Position numbers and translations under genes: made by a program | Assembly (NCBI GenBank): GCA_963664675.2 | Contig: CAXXLB010000009.1 | Location: 806,001-870,000, forward strand | From: JASGMR01 sp963664675 | GTDB lineage: Bacteria; Thermotogota; Thermotogae; Petrotogales; Kosmotogaceae | DNA: 64,000 bases | Direction of reading: 5' to 3' | Part shown: positions 52,730-61,148 of the stretch, in pieces | How positions within the stretch are numbered: the first letter of the stretch is position 1 | Layout of the letters: each line of letters begins with the position of its first letter | Notes under the pieces: model-generated | Seen by the model: only the letters and a program-made list of their open reading frames with translations | Database searches by the model: none | What the model was told of the DNA's origin: nothing

Positions 52730-54364
52730 ATGATAAAAAATTGGATAAGAGAAAAGTTAATTAAAACTCTAGATAAAATGGGAATAGAAGAAATACCTGA
52801 TTTCAAAGTTGAAATCCCTCTAAATAATTTTGGAGATTACTCTTCAAATATAGCATTTTTACTTTCCAAAAAATTGAAACAAAACCCAAGAAATATTGCG
52901 TTGGATATTTCAAAACATCTACTAGATGATAAAGAGTATTTTAATAAAATAGAAGTTGCCGGGCCAGGTTTTTTAAATTTTTTTCTAAATGAAAAAGTTT
53001 ACTCTGAGTTTTTATTTTTTGAATATGAAAACCCTCAATATTGGAAAAAAGCCAATAATAAAAAAATATTATTTGAATTTGCCAGTGTGAACCCAACCGG
53101 TCCAATAACAATCGGGCATGGCAGACAAGCTGTTTATGGAGATATTCTCTGCAACATTTTTCAAACCCGCGGTCACTCAGTTGAAAGAGAAATTTATCTA
53201 AATAATGCAGGCAAGCAAATTAGACTTTTAGGACGTTCGTTGTGGGTCAGATATAATAATCTTTTTAAAAACAATTATGATATACCCGAAGGCGGTTACA
53301 AAGGTGAATATCTTATTCAAACTGCAAAAAAACTCAAAGATGAAATAAAAGATAAATTTGTTGATAAATGGGATTCTTCGATAGCTGATTTTTTTAATCA
53401 ATACGCTTTTGAAGCCATGTTTGAAGGAATGAAGGAAACTTTCGATAATTTATCTATAAAATTTAATAACATCTTCAAAGAAAAATCTCTCGTGGATGAC
53501 GGTTCGGTTGATAAAGTTTTAAAAGAATTAGAAGAAAAAAACCTTACATACGAATCAGAGGGTGCATTATGGTTCAAAGTATCCAGATTTAAAGACGAAA
53601 AGGACAAAGTCTTGATCAAATCCGATGGTTATTACACTTATTATTTGACAGATATCGCTTATCATATAAATAAATACAATAGAAGCTACGAAAAGGCATA
53701 CGATATTTTAGGGGCCGACCACGTTGGACATCTCGATAGAATGTATGCTGCCTTAGATGCTTTTGATATTCCGGAATCATTTTTAATTTTTATTCTACAT
53801 CAATATGTAAATTTGAAAAAAAATGGTGAAATAATAAAAATGTCCACAAGAGCAGGTAATTTCGAAACACTTGATGATCTCGTAATTGCAGTTGGAAAGG
53901 ATGCAACAAGATACTTTTTTGCCAGATTCGACCCTGATACCCAGATGTTATTCGACATAGATTTAGCAAAACAAAAAACAAATGAAAATCCTGTTTTCTA
54001 TGTTCAATATGCACATGCAAGGATTTCAAATATTTTTAAAAATGCCTCCGAAAAAAATGTTTCGTTTGATGAAATATCTACAATGAAAAATTTAAATTCT
54101 GAAGAGGAGAAAAATTTAATAAAAGAAATTGATCGATTTGAAGAAATTTTAGATTCAATTTTGATAGATTACAAAATAAACAAACTGACAAATTACCTGG
54201 AGAGTCTGGCCTCTTTCTTTCACGGTTTCTACAGTAAACACATTATTGTAGACGAAAATGACATCAAGACAACAAAAGAAAGACTTGCGCTGTGCAAAGC
54301 GGTACAAAATACACTTAAAGGAGGATTATCTCTTTTAGGAGTGTCTGCTCCGGAGAATATGTAA
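52730..54364 (+). CDS. argS: Arginyl-tRNA synthetase
   Basis: Class I synthetase charging tRNA-Arg. The 544 residues show an N-terminal tRNA-binding domain, the FASVNPTGPITIGHGRQ block with the HIGH-like IGHG, the KMSK-like KMSTRAGN, and a helical anticodon-binding C-terminus. Length is close to the family. ATG after CCGGAGG. It is divergent from argF. A TATAAT at 52672-52677 with a weak GATACA upstream may be its promoter. Confidence 0.95.
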   Translation: MIKNWIREKLIKTLDKMGIEEIPDFKVEIPLNNFGDYSSNIAFLLSKKLKQNPRNIALDISKHLLDDKEYFNKIEVAGPGFLNFFLNEKVYSEFLFFEYENPQYWKKANNKKILFEFASVNPTGPITIGHGRQAVYGDILCNIFQTRGHSVEREIYLNNAGKQIRLLGRSLWVRYNNLFKNNYDIPEGGYKGEYLIQTAKKLKDEIKDKFVDKWDSSIADFFNQYAFEAMFEGMKETFDNLSIKFNNIFKEKSLVDDGSVDKVLKELEEKNLTYESEGALWFKVSRFKDEKDKVLIKSDGYYTYYLTDIAYHINKYNRSYEKAYDILGADHVGHLDRMYAALDAFDIPESFLIFILHQYVNLKKNGEIIKMSTRAGNFETLDDLVIAVGKDATRYFFARFDPDTQMLFDIDLAKQKTNENPVFYVQYAHARISNIFKNASEKNVSFDEISTMKNLNSEEEKNLIKEIDRFEEILDSILIDYKINKLTNYLESLASFFHGFYSKHIIVDENDIKTTKERLALCKAVQNTLKGGLSLLGVSAPENM

Positions 54365-54415
54365 AAAAAACCGAACAAATTATTTTTTTAATATAAAAAA
54401 TTTATAATTGAAAAT

Positions 54416-54435
54416 ATTGTTTTATAAAAAACAAT
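54416..54435. terminator. AT-rich hairpin between argS and the VanX-type gene
   Basis: An 8-bp stem ATTGTTTT/AAAACAAT with a 4-base loop, sitting between convergent genes. It is a weak terminator candidate because it is nearly all A+T. Confidence 0.4.
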
Positions 54436-54436
54436 C

Positions 54437-55486
54437 CTATTCAATATCCTCAAACTGTACATTCATCACGGGATAATTCTTCCAGTCTTTAAAATCAAAA
54501 TGCCACCATTCATATTCATATTGTGTGAATTCTGATTTTTCCATCACATTTTTCAGTAAATTTCTATAATATCTTGAACTGTCTGAAAGAGCCGGGTAAT
54601 TTGAGTAAGCCCTTTCCGAAAATTCATCATAATCACTCCCCATGTCGACAACTTCTCCACTTTTCAAAAAATACAAACCTAAATCTACCGCTCCACCTCT
54701 ATTATGTTTTGAACCGTAATCCGGATTGGCAACAAACCTTTTGAAAATTTCCGGCGTGGCATCGTAAAACATCTTTGTAACTGTCCAAGGCCTATAAGCA
54801 TCATATACAATAATTCCAACCCCAAACTTCTTCAGTTCATTAACAGCACTCAACAAATTTGATGCTGCATCGTTCTGAAGATATGCCAGATTATCAGAAT
54901 ATAAGGGTATTCCCATAAAATTATCGGATGTAGAATACTTTATATCAATTTTTATTGAATCATCTAAACCCGCAAGATTCACTAAATCAAAATTATAATC
55001 CTCGTTAAAAGGGAACTGCGCCTCAGATGCCATTCTTTTCAATTCTTTTTCGCCGTAAAGCGAGTCAATTTTAAAAGTTTCCCCGAATTCCGGTCCATAA
55101 AAAACTCTTTTATATTTTTCATTATCCATTACCAATACCAAAGACTCTCCATAACCAAGCTGTTTTCTTTCAATTCTGATTGTACTCTGATTGAAAGGAA
55201 AATAGTAAAATGATTCTGAAACTTTATTTAAAATGTATTCTTTAAAAACTTTTCCGTCAAAAAATATTTCACCTTCATTCGATGTCAAAAATATTGTGAG
55301 TTCTTCATCCCTCTCACTCAAATAAACCATTTTGCCTGAATCACTCTCATATTTTCCGATTAGCTTTACAATTTCATTGTATTCATCTTCGCCATATTGA
55401 GAACCGTATGGAAATTTACAAACATCATAACCGAAGGTACTTACAAATATCATTAAAACAAATAAACCAAAAAATATCTTTTTCAC
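54437..55486 (-). CDS. Secreted VanX/DdpX-type D-Ala-D-Ala dipeptidase
   Basis: 349 residues from the GTG at 55486 with GGTGGTGA upstream. A signal peptide (about 1-18) is followed by an N-terminal domain of about 140 residues without a known match. The C-terminal M15 zinc peptidase has Arg in YRPW (R232), zinc ligands in SKHNRGGAVD (H261, D268) and catalytic EWWHF (E326, H329). Such enzymes cut D-Ala-D-Ala from peptidoglycan turnover products or act in vancomycin resistance. With the muramidase and sugar importer next door, a salvage role is more likely. The extra N-terminal domain is unusual. Confidence 0.85.
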   Translation of the reverse strand: MKKIFFGLFVLMIFVSTFGYDVCKFPYGSQYGEDEYNEIVKLIGKYESDSGKMVYLSERDEELTIFLTSNEGEIFFDGKVFKEYILNKVSESFYYFPFNQSTIRIERKQLGYGESLVLVMDNEKYKRVFYGPEFGETFKIDSLYGEKELKRMASEAQFPFNEDYNFDLVNLAGLDDSIKIDIKYSTSDNFMGIPLYSDNLAYLQNDAASNLLSAVNELKKFGVGIIVYDAYRPWTVTKMFYDATPEIFKRFVANPDYGSKHNRGGAVDLGLYFLKSGEVVDMGSDYDEFSERAYSNYPALSDSSRYYRNLLKNVMEKSEFTQYEYEWWHFDFKDWKNYPVMNVQFEDIE

Positions 55487-55606
55487 CAGATCACCACCCA
55501 CTATATTTTATAATATGTTCAAACTTATATGTCAACCGATTTTGTTATTACAAGCAAACATTTATTTTTAAGTTTTATAAATATAACAATAAAATTCAAA
55601 TATTTC

Positions 55607-55615
55607 TGATATAAT
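55607..55615 (+). promoter_or_regulatory. Extended -10 promoter candidate for the NamZ-type gene
   Basis: TGATATAAT at 55607-55615, about 85 bases upstream of the ATG. No good -35 is seen. Confidence 0.5.
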
Positions 55616-55699
55616 ATCTTTTAGAAACCGCTAAAAAAAGTTTTTTGTAAAAATTATATTCATTTAGTATATTGTAATTACATTTGAAGGGGATATTTA

Positions 55700-56842
55700 A
55701 TGAAAACTGTTTTAGGGTTGGATAGAGTAAGTGAATTCTCAAATTTCTTGAAAAATTTTAATATAGGTTTAATTACAAATTATTCCGGAGTAGATTCAGA
55801 ATTAAACGAAAATATAGATGTTTTTCTAAATGAAAATTTAAAAATAACCAAAATTTTTGCCCCGGAGCACGGTATTTTTGGAATAGCGGATGGTGAAGCT
55901 TTTGAAGATTCGACACATCCTTTCTATAACATACCGGTTATATCACTGTATGGCGAAAAAAGAAAACCTTCAAAAGAAGATTTAGACGATATAGATATTC
56001 TCATATTTGATATTCAAGATGTTGGATTAAGATATTATACATATCTTTATACGCTGGCCTATTCGCTGATTGCTGCTTCGGAAAACAATATAAAACTCAT
56101 TGTACTGGACAGGCCAAATCCTCTGGGCGGAGAAGTGATTTTGGGAAATAGAATTCCAAAAGAATTTTCTTCATTTGTAGGTGACTATGAACTTCCCATA
56201 AGGTACGGACTTTCAATAGGAGAATTTGGAAAATATTTTATAAAGTATAAAAATGTCGATGTAGATTATGAAGTTATAGAAATGAAAAATTATAAAACCG
56301 ATACATATTTTGAGGATACGGGTTTGTTCTGGAATGTGCCATCGCCTGCTATTCCGTCTTTCGATGCGAATATATGTTATTCAGGTGGGTGTTTTTTCGA
56401 AGCTACCAATATTTCAGAAGGAAGGGGAACTCCAAGACCTTTTCAATATTACGGTGCCCCGTGGATAAATATGGAAAAATTATATAAAAAATTGACAAAA
56501 GAAAATATCATAGATTTCTCATTCAGAAAAAGAGCCTTTATGCCATTTTATTCAAAATATGTGAATCAAGTGTGTTTCGGTATAGAATTCATTCCAAATC
56601 ATAAAAAAGCTGATTTTATTCCTGTGTCTTTAAAACTTCTGAAAAACATTTATGCTATCCATCAGGATAAGTTCAAATTTATCAAATACGCCGATGTTGA
56701 GAGACTTGATTATTTAACTGGCGATTCCGACGTAATAAAATTTTTAAAAAACAAAATGAATTTAGAAGAATTACTTTACAATTGGGATATTCAGGCAGGA
56801 AATTTCAGAGAATATGTATCGAAAGTAAGAATTTATAAATAA
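55700..56842 (+). CDS. DUF1343/NamZ-type exo-beta-N-acetylmuramidase
   Basis: 380 residues of the family once called DUF1343, now known in Bacillus as NamZ (glycoside hydrolase family 171). NamZ releases MurNAc from the non-reducing end of peptidoglycan fragments. Motifs seen are FAPEHGIFGIADGE (about 51-64), IFDIQDVGLRYYTYLYTL (96-113), LDRPNPLGG, TNISEGRGTPRPFQYYGAPW and GIEFIP. There is no signal peptide in the visible start, so the protein may be cytoplasmic and act on imported fragments. It is followed after 66 bases by a sugar ABC importer. GAAGGGG precedes the ATG. Confidence 0.85.
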   Translation: MKTVLGLDRVSEFSNFLKNFNIGLITNYSGVDSELNENIDVFLNENLKITKIFAPEHGIFGIADGEAFEDSTHPFYNIPVISLYGEKRKPSKEDLDDIDILIFDIQDVGLRYYTYLYTLAYSLIAASENNIKLIVLDRPNPLGGEVILGNRIPKEFSSFVGDYELPIRYGLSIGEFGKYFIKYKNVDVDYEVIEMKNYKTDTYFEDTGLFWNVPSPAIPSFDANICYSGGCFFEATNISEGRGTPRPFQYYGAPWINMEKLYKKLTKENIIDFSFRKRAFMPFYSKYVNQVCFGIEFIPNHKKADFIPVSLKLLKNIYAIHQDKFKFIKYADVERLDYLTGDSDVIKFLKNKMNLEELLYNWDIQAGNFREYVSKVRIYK

Positions 56843-56908
56843 AATGAAATTATTAAGAAAGAGATTAGTTATAATCTCTATAATCTTTTAAAATGAGGAG
56901 TGGGATTT

Positions 56909-58147
56909 ATGAAGAAATTATTTTTTTTAACCGTTTTAATTCTCATCAGTTCTTTGATTCTTGCGGGAACAGTTGAAATTTGGAGCTGGAGGCCTCAGGA
57001 TGAAGAAGTTTGGAAAGGAGTGGAAACAGCTTTAAAAGCTGAGGGGAAAGATATTGAAATTGACTTCAGGGGATTTTTACAGACTGAATACGATTCGAAA
57101 ATGCTTTTAGCATTGCAGGGGGGGAAGGGTCCTGATATAGTTTATACAAGAAGATTACCCGGGGGCAGAACACAGGCTTTGATCGAATCCGGTTTGATAA
57201 AATCATTAGCAGCCGATGTGGATTTTTCCAATTTTACCGAAAGTGTTTTGAAAAATATCACTTATCAAGGTGAAGAGTACGGTGTTCCTTTTGCAGTACA
57301 GGTAGTGGGTATTTTCTATAACAAAGACATGTTTGACGAATTCGGTTTTGAAGAACCTGAAACCTGGGGAGACTTAATGGAAATTGCCGATGGATTCAAA
57401 CAAGCGGGAATTGATCCTTTCTTCGCTCCGGTAAATGAAGCTTGGGCAATTGTAATGCAACATGCTATGGCTGGAGTAAGCATTTTGCAGCCTGAATGGA
57501 TTGAGAAACTCACAAAAGGTGAAACAAATTTCTTAGATCCTGAATGGATAAATATGAATCAATACATGTACGACTTAAAACAGTATTTTCAAAAGGGATT
57601 CGCTGGTAATAATACGAGTGATATGGATTCTGCATTCGCTTTCGGAGTATCTCCAATGGTATTCTATGGAATTTGGGAAGTTCAATTGTGGCAGGAACTC
57701 AATCCAGATATCAACGTAGGTTATTTTATGGTTCCTCCGATTTCAAAAGAACAGGAACCTTATGCCTACGTTTACATGGATGGATCCTTAGGGTTAACTT
57801 CCAGTTGTGAGAATGTAGAAGACACGATGGAAGTGCTTAAATTTGCTGCTACACCCGAGTTTGGAACAATTTTTTCAAATATAACATTAAACATACCTGC
57901 TGTTTCTGGTTCAGATATGCCCGATGTACCAATTTTTCAAGAAGTAAATGAAGTAGCCGAAAATCATGCATCTCCTTGGGTTTACTGGGTAGGTTCAGAC
58001 TTTGTAACTGGAAAACCATCTTTATATGGTGATATTCTTTCCCCGGGGTTGCAGGAACTCTATGCAGATAAAATTACTCCTGAAGAATTGGCTCAAAGAT
58101 GTCAGGATGGTTTATCACAATGGTACGGCCCATTAATGAACAAATAA
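56909..58147 (+). CDS. Sugar ABC substrate-binding protein (family 1)
   Basis: 412 residues with a signal peptide (about 1-20, ending ILAG). It has the typical family-1 start VEIWSWRPQDEE, the segment LLALQGGKGPDIVY, and VGIFYNKDMFDEFGFEEPETW. The ligand may be a muropeptide sugar, given the NamZ and VanX genes. GAGGAG precedes the ATG at 56909, and the GTG at 56900 is too close to it. A strong hairpin follows the stop. Confidence 0.88.
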   Translation: MKKLFFLTVLILISSLILAGTVEIWSWRPQDEEVWKGVETALKAEGKDIEIDFRGFLQTEYDSKMLLALQGGKGPDIVYTRRLPGGRTQALIESGLIKSLAADVDFSNFTESVLKNITYQGEEYGVPFAVQVVGIFYNKDMFDEFGFEEPETWGDLMEIADGFKQAGIDPFFAPVNEAWAIVMQHAMAGVSILQPEWIEKLTKGETNFLDPEWINMNQYMYDLKQYFQKGFAGNNTSDMDSAFAFGVSPMVFYGIWEVQLWQELNPDINVGYFMVPPISKEQEPYAYVYMDGSLGLTSSCENVEDTMEVLKFAATPEFGTIFSNITLNIPAVSGSDMPDVPIFQEVNEVAENHASPWVYWVGSDFVTGKPSLYGDILSPGLQELYADKITPEELAQRCQDGLSQWYGPLMNK

Positions 58148-58158
58148 AAATATTTTTC

Positions 58159-58183
58159 GTGTAGAGCATTTATTGCTCTACAC
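58159..58183 (+). terminator. Intercistronic hairpin after the sugar-binding-protein gene
   Basis: A 10-bp perfect stem GTGTAGAGCA/TGCTCTACAC with loop TTTAT is followed by ATTTATT. It lies between the receptor and permease genes and probably gives partial termination or 3' stability. Confidence 0.75.
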
Positions 58184-58210
58184 ATTTATTAAAAAGCATG
58201 GAGATGAAAA

Positions 58211-59116
58211 ATGAAAATTAAACTGCGATATGTATTGTTATTCACATTACCGGCATTAATTCTCTACACTTTATTTGTAATCTACCCCTTTATATACAGT
58301 TTTAATCTGAGTTTTTATTCCTGGCCAGGTGTTGGTGAAAAAACTTTTGTCGGATTTGAAAATTTTAATAACATTCTCTTTGGAACTTTTTCCGGAGAAT
58401 TTTGGAATACCATAGGTCATAATATTTATTTCTTTATTATGAACTGTATTTTTGAGTTGGGATTAGGATTTATAATCGCTGTTATTCTTACCTCAAAAAT
58501 ATGGGGCGAAAGATTTTTCAGAACTATGGTATATCTCCCAAATGTGGTATCCATGGTCTTAGTTGGATTTATATGGACGATGATGTTGAATCCTCAATGG
58601 GGATTCATAAACGGAATTTTAAAATCCATCGGTCTGGATTCCTTGACCCACGCTTGGTTAGGTGAAGAATCTACAGCCCTCACAACGGTTGTGATGGTAA
58701 ATGTATGGAGAAATATCGGGTTCTATGTCCTCGTATTTGTGGCGGCTATCATCAGCATTCCTAAAGATCTCTTTGATGCCGCATATATAGATGGCGCCTC
58801 TAATTTGAAAGTTGTAAGAAAAATCGTTTTTCCGCTGACTCTCTCTTCTTTTAAAACGTTATTGATCTTATTATTCATCTGGTCCTTCAATATTTTCGAC
58901 ATTGTTTATTCTTTAGAAGGAGTACAAGCAAGTCCTTACAGATCAACAGATGTCTTAGGCACACTCTTTTATAGAACTGCTTTCGGGGGTTTAGGCAGTT
59001 CAGATCAAGATTATGGATTGGGCGCTTCTGTAGTCGTTTTAATTTTTATAATAGTAATTCCATTATCAATGTTTTATGCTTATCTGATGGATAAAAAAAG
59101 CAGGTCTACAAGATGA
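58211..59116 (+). CDS. Sugar ABC permease (MalF/UgpA type)
   Basis: 301 residues with six membrane helices. The N-terminal segment is YVLLFTLPALILYTLFVIYP and the EAA loop region is DLFDAAYIDGASNLKVVRKI. It partners with the next permease and the binding protein. No ATPase gene of the MsmK type lies in the window, so a shared ATPase is needed. ATG after GGAGATG; the last codon overlaps the next gene. Confidence 0.9.
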   Translation: MKIKLRYVLLFTLPALILYTLFVIYPFIYSFNLSFYSWPGVGEKTFVGFENFNNILFGTFSGEFWNTIGHNIYFFIMNCIFELGLGFIIAVILTSKIWGERFFRTMVYLPNVVSMVLVGFIWTMMLNPQWGFINGILKSIGLDSLTHAWLGEESTALTTVVMVNVWRNIGFYVLVFVAAIISIPKDLFDAAYIDGASNLKVVRKIVFPLTLSSFKTLLILLFIWSFNIFDIVYSLEGVQASPYRSTDVLGTLFYRTAFGGLGSSDQDYGLGASVVVLIFIIVIPLSMFYAYLMDKKSRSTR

Positions 59117-59940
59117 TTAGGACAAAACTTTCAACCAGAATAATATTATTTATAATCTTATGTATTTATTTCATTATCATTATTATTCCTTTTTTGATGA
59201 TGTTCTTAAACAGTTTTAAACCTATGAGAGAGATTTATTTGCAACCATTTAATTTACCAAATAAATGGAGTTTCTCGAATTATATTAACGCTTGGGAAAA
59301 AGCTAATTTGGGAGCAGCCTATCTCAACAGTATAATCATTACAATCTCTTCGATTGCCGGAATTTTGTTGGTATCTTCAATGTTGGCTTATGTTTTATCC
59401 AGATATAACTTCAAGTTCCGAAGATTTATTTATGTTTATATAATCCTCGGGCTCGCTCTTCCAGCCAGATTAGCTATAATACCTATTTATGTGCTTTTGG
59501 GTAATTTAAACCTCACGGACACCAGAATAGGGTTAATAATAGTGTATATTGCGACAGGTATCTCTTTTGCAACCTTTATGCTTAAAGGTTTCATGGATAG
59601 GGTTCCTTTAGCAATAGAAGAATCCGCGAGGATAGATGGGGCATCTCCTTTAAAAATATATTGGAAAATTGCTTTGCCCCTTTGTAAACCTGGTCTGGTG
59701 GTTATTGGTCTAGTGAACTTTGTCAATGTTTTCAATGATTTCTTTTTTCCATTAATAATAATATCAAGTAGATCTAAGGAAACTGTTCCTCTTGCGATTT
59801 CTATTTTCTTTGGTGAATTTTCCAATAGATGGGATCTGATTGCTGCAGCATTGTCTTCGGCTGTTATACCTATTATGATAATATTCTTTATGTTTTCTAA
59901 ATGGTTTATATCAGGAATTACCGAGGGTGCAATAAAATAA
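59113..59940 (+). CDS. Sugar ABC permease (MalG/UgpE type)
   Basis: 275 residues with six membrane helices. The EAA loop is IEESARIDGASPLKIYWKIA and the early part is FLMMFLNSFKPMREI. The ATG overlaps the previous stop (ATGA). It is the last gene of the importer operon, followed by an inverted repeat that also overlaps the next promoter. Confidence 0.9.
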   Translation: MIRTKLSTRIILFIILCIYFIIIIIPFLMMFLNSFKPMREIYLQPFNLPNKWSFSNYINAWEKANLGAAYLNSIIITISSIAGILLVSSMLAYVLSRYNFKFRRFIYVYIILGLALPARLAIIPIYVLLGNLNLTDTRIGLIIVYIATGISFATFMLKGFMDRVPLAIEESARIDGASPLKIYWKIALPLCKPGLVVIGLVNFVNVFNDFFFPLIIISSRSKETVPLAISIFFGEFSNRWDLIAAALSSAVIPIMIIFFMFSKWFISGITEGAIK

Positions 59941-59971
59941 ATGCTTCGCAATATAATCGAATAATCTTTTT

Positions 59972-60019
59972 ATAAAAGGTATTTAAAAATACAATTTTAG
60001 ATACCTTTTATTATATAAT
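59972..60019 (+). terminator. Terminator hairpin and overlapping promoter of the DUF308-like gene
   Basis: An 11-bp perfect inverted repeat (59972-59982 with 60001-60011) with an 18-base loop that can pair further ends in a T-rich run. A TATAAT at 60014-60019 directly after it suits the next gene, with its ATG at 60043. Confidence 0.65.
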
Positions 60020-60042
60020 TAATCGTAAGGGGGGAAGATTTT

Positions 60043-60555
60043 ATGAAAATAGATTACGATTTTGGAATAAGGAACAAAACGAAAAAACAAATGCTCATTT
60101 CCGCAATCATAGGGATAGCCATCGCTCTTTTAATATTTCTTTTCCCGGGAGGAGCTTTTGTTATAACAGATGCTGCGCTTTGGGTGATAAAGATATTGAT
60201 AATAGGAATAATTTTATATTTTACACTCATAAAAGGTATTTATCTTATAAAAGAAAACAACATAAATCAGGGAGTACTTTTCATAGTTTTAGGAGGAATA
60301 TTGTGTCTGATAGTCGGACTCATATCTCTCACATTTTTGATTTATCTGATATCAATAATAGCATTATTACTTAGTCTGGTTTATTTTATTCTGAATATGA
60401 AAAAAAGCGGACTTGACAAAAAAATAATTCTTTCTATAATTATCATCGCCCTATCAATAATTGTCATAATATTCCCCCAGATTTTTATGATATATTTAGG
60501 AATATTCATATTGATGTGGGGTTTATATAACTTGTATAAATATTTTCAAAATTAA
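60043..60555 (+). CDS. DUF308/HdeD-like small membrane protein
   Basis: 170 residues with six predicted membrane segments in three pairs. They are ISAIIGIAIALLIFLFPGG, LWVIKILIIGIILYFTLIKG, GVLFIVLGGILCLIVGLI, IYLISIIALLLSLVYFI, ILSIIIIALSIIVIIFPQI and the last hydrophobic stretch. The 'FPG' and 'FPQ' turns after the first and fifth helices are typical of the HdeD/DUF308 fold. The function is unknown. GGGGGGAAG precedes the ATG. Its 3' end overlaps the convergent transferase gene by 4 bases. Confidence 0.65.
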   Translation: MKIDYDFGIRNKTKKQMLISAIIGIAIALLIFLFPGGAFVITDAALWVIKILIIGIILYFTLIKGIYLIKENNINQGVLFIVLGGILCLIVGLISLTFLIYLISIIALLLSLVYFILNMKKSGLDKKIILSIIIIALSIIVIIFPQIFMIYLGIFILMWGLYNLYKYFQN

Positions 60556-61148
60556 TCATTTCCAGTGAATTTTTCCACTGTGGCATGTCCGGATTGTGAT
60601 ATTCCTTCACTATTAAACACTTTTTTAAAAGTCATTCCAATGATTTTAAAATCGAGTTTTAAAGACCAATTTCTAACGTACCAAACGTCCAACTTAAATT
60701 TTTCCTGCCAGCTTATCGCATTTCTTCCGTTGACCTGTGCCCATCCAGTTATACCAGGTTTCATATTGTGTCTTTCTTTCTGTTCTTCATTGTACAGTGG
60801 CAAGTATTCAACTAACAACGGTCTGGGACCTACCAGGCTCATATCTCCCTTCAACACGTTAAACAATTCAGGTAATTCATCTATACTGGTTTTTCTCAAA
60901 AATGTACCAAACTTTGTCAGGCGTTTATCATCCGGTAAAAGCCTTCCCGTTTCATCTTTCTCATTTGTCATCGATCTGAATTTGTACATGTAAAATATTT
61001 TCTCATTTTTTCCAGGTCTCTTTTGAGAGAAAAAAACGGGCGTTCCAATTTTGATTCTCACTAGAATATAAATAACTAAAAGGACCGGCGAAAGGATAAC
61101 CAGTCCTAAAATGGATAATATTATATCCAAAATTCTTTTGAAAACCAC
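60552..61148 (-). CDS. Initiating sugar-1-phosphate transferase, PglC/WcaJ type
   Basis: Transfers a sugar 1-phosphate to an undecaprenyl phosphate carrier at the membrane, the first step of a surface glycan. The 198 residues have the reentrant N-terminal helix (ILDIILSILGLVILSPVLLV) and the catalytic Asp-Glu pair in SIDELPEL. GDMSLVGPRP, GITGWAQVNGRNAISW and KFKLDVWYV follow. The short length fits the monotopic PglC group more than long WbaP. GTG start directly after the polymerase/ligase stop. The sugar is unknown. Confidence 0.9.
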   Translation of the reverse strand: MVFKRILDIILSILGLVILSPVLLVIYILVRIKIGTPVFFSQKRPGKNEKIFYMYKFRSMTNEKDETGRLLPDDKRLTKFGTFLRKTSIDELPELFNVLKGDMSLVGPRPLLVEYLPLYNEEQKERHNMKPGITGWAQVNGRNAISWQEKFKLDVWYVRNWSLKLDFKIIGMTFKKVFNSEGISQSGHATVEKFTGND

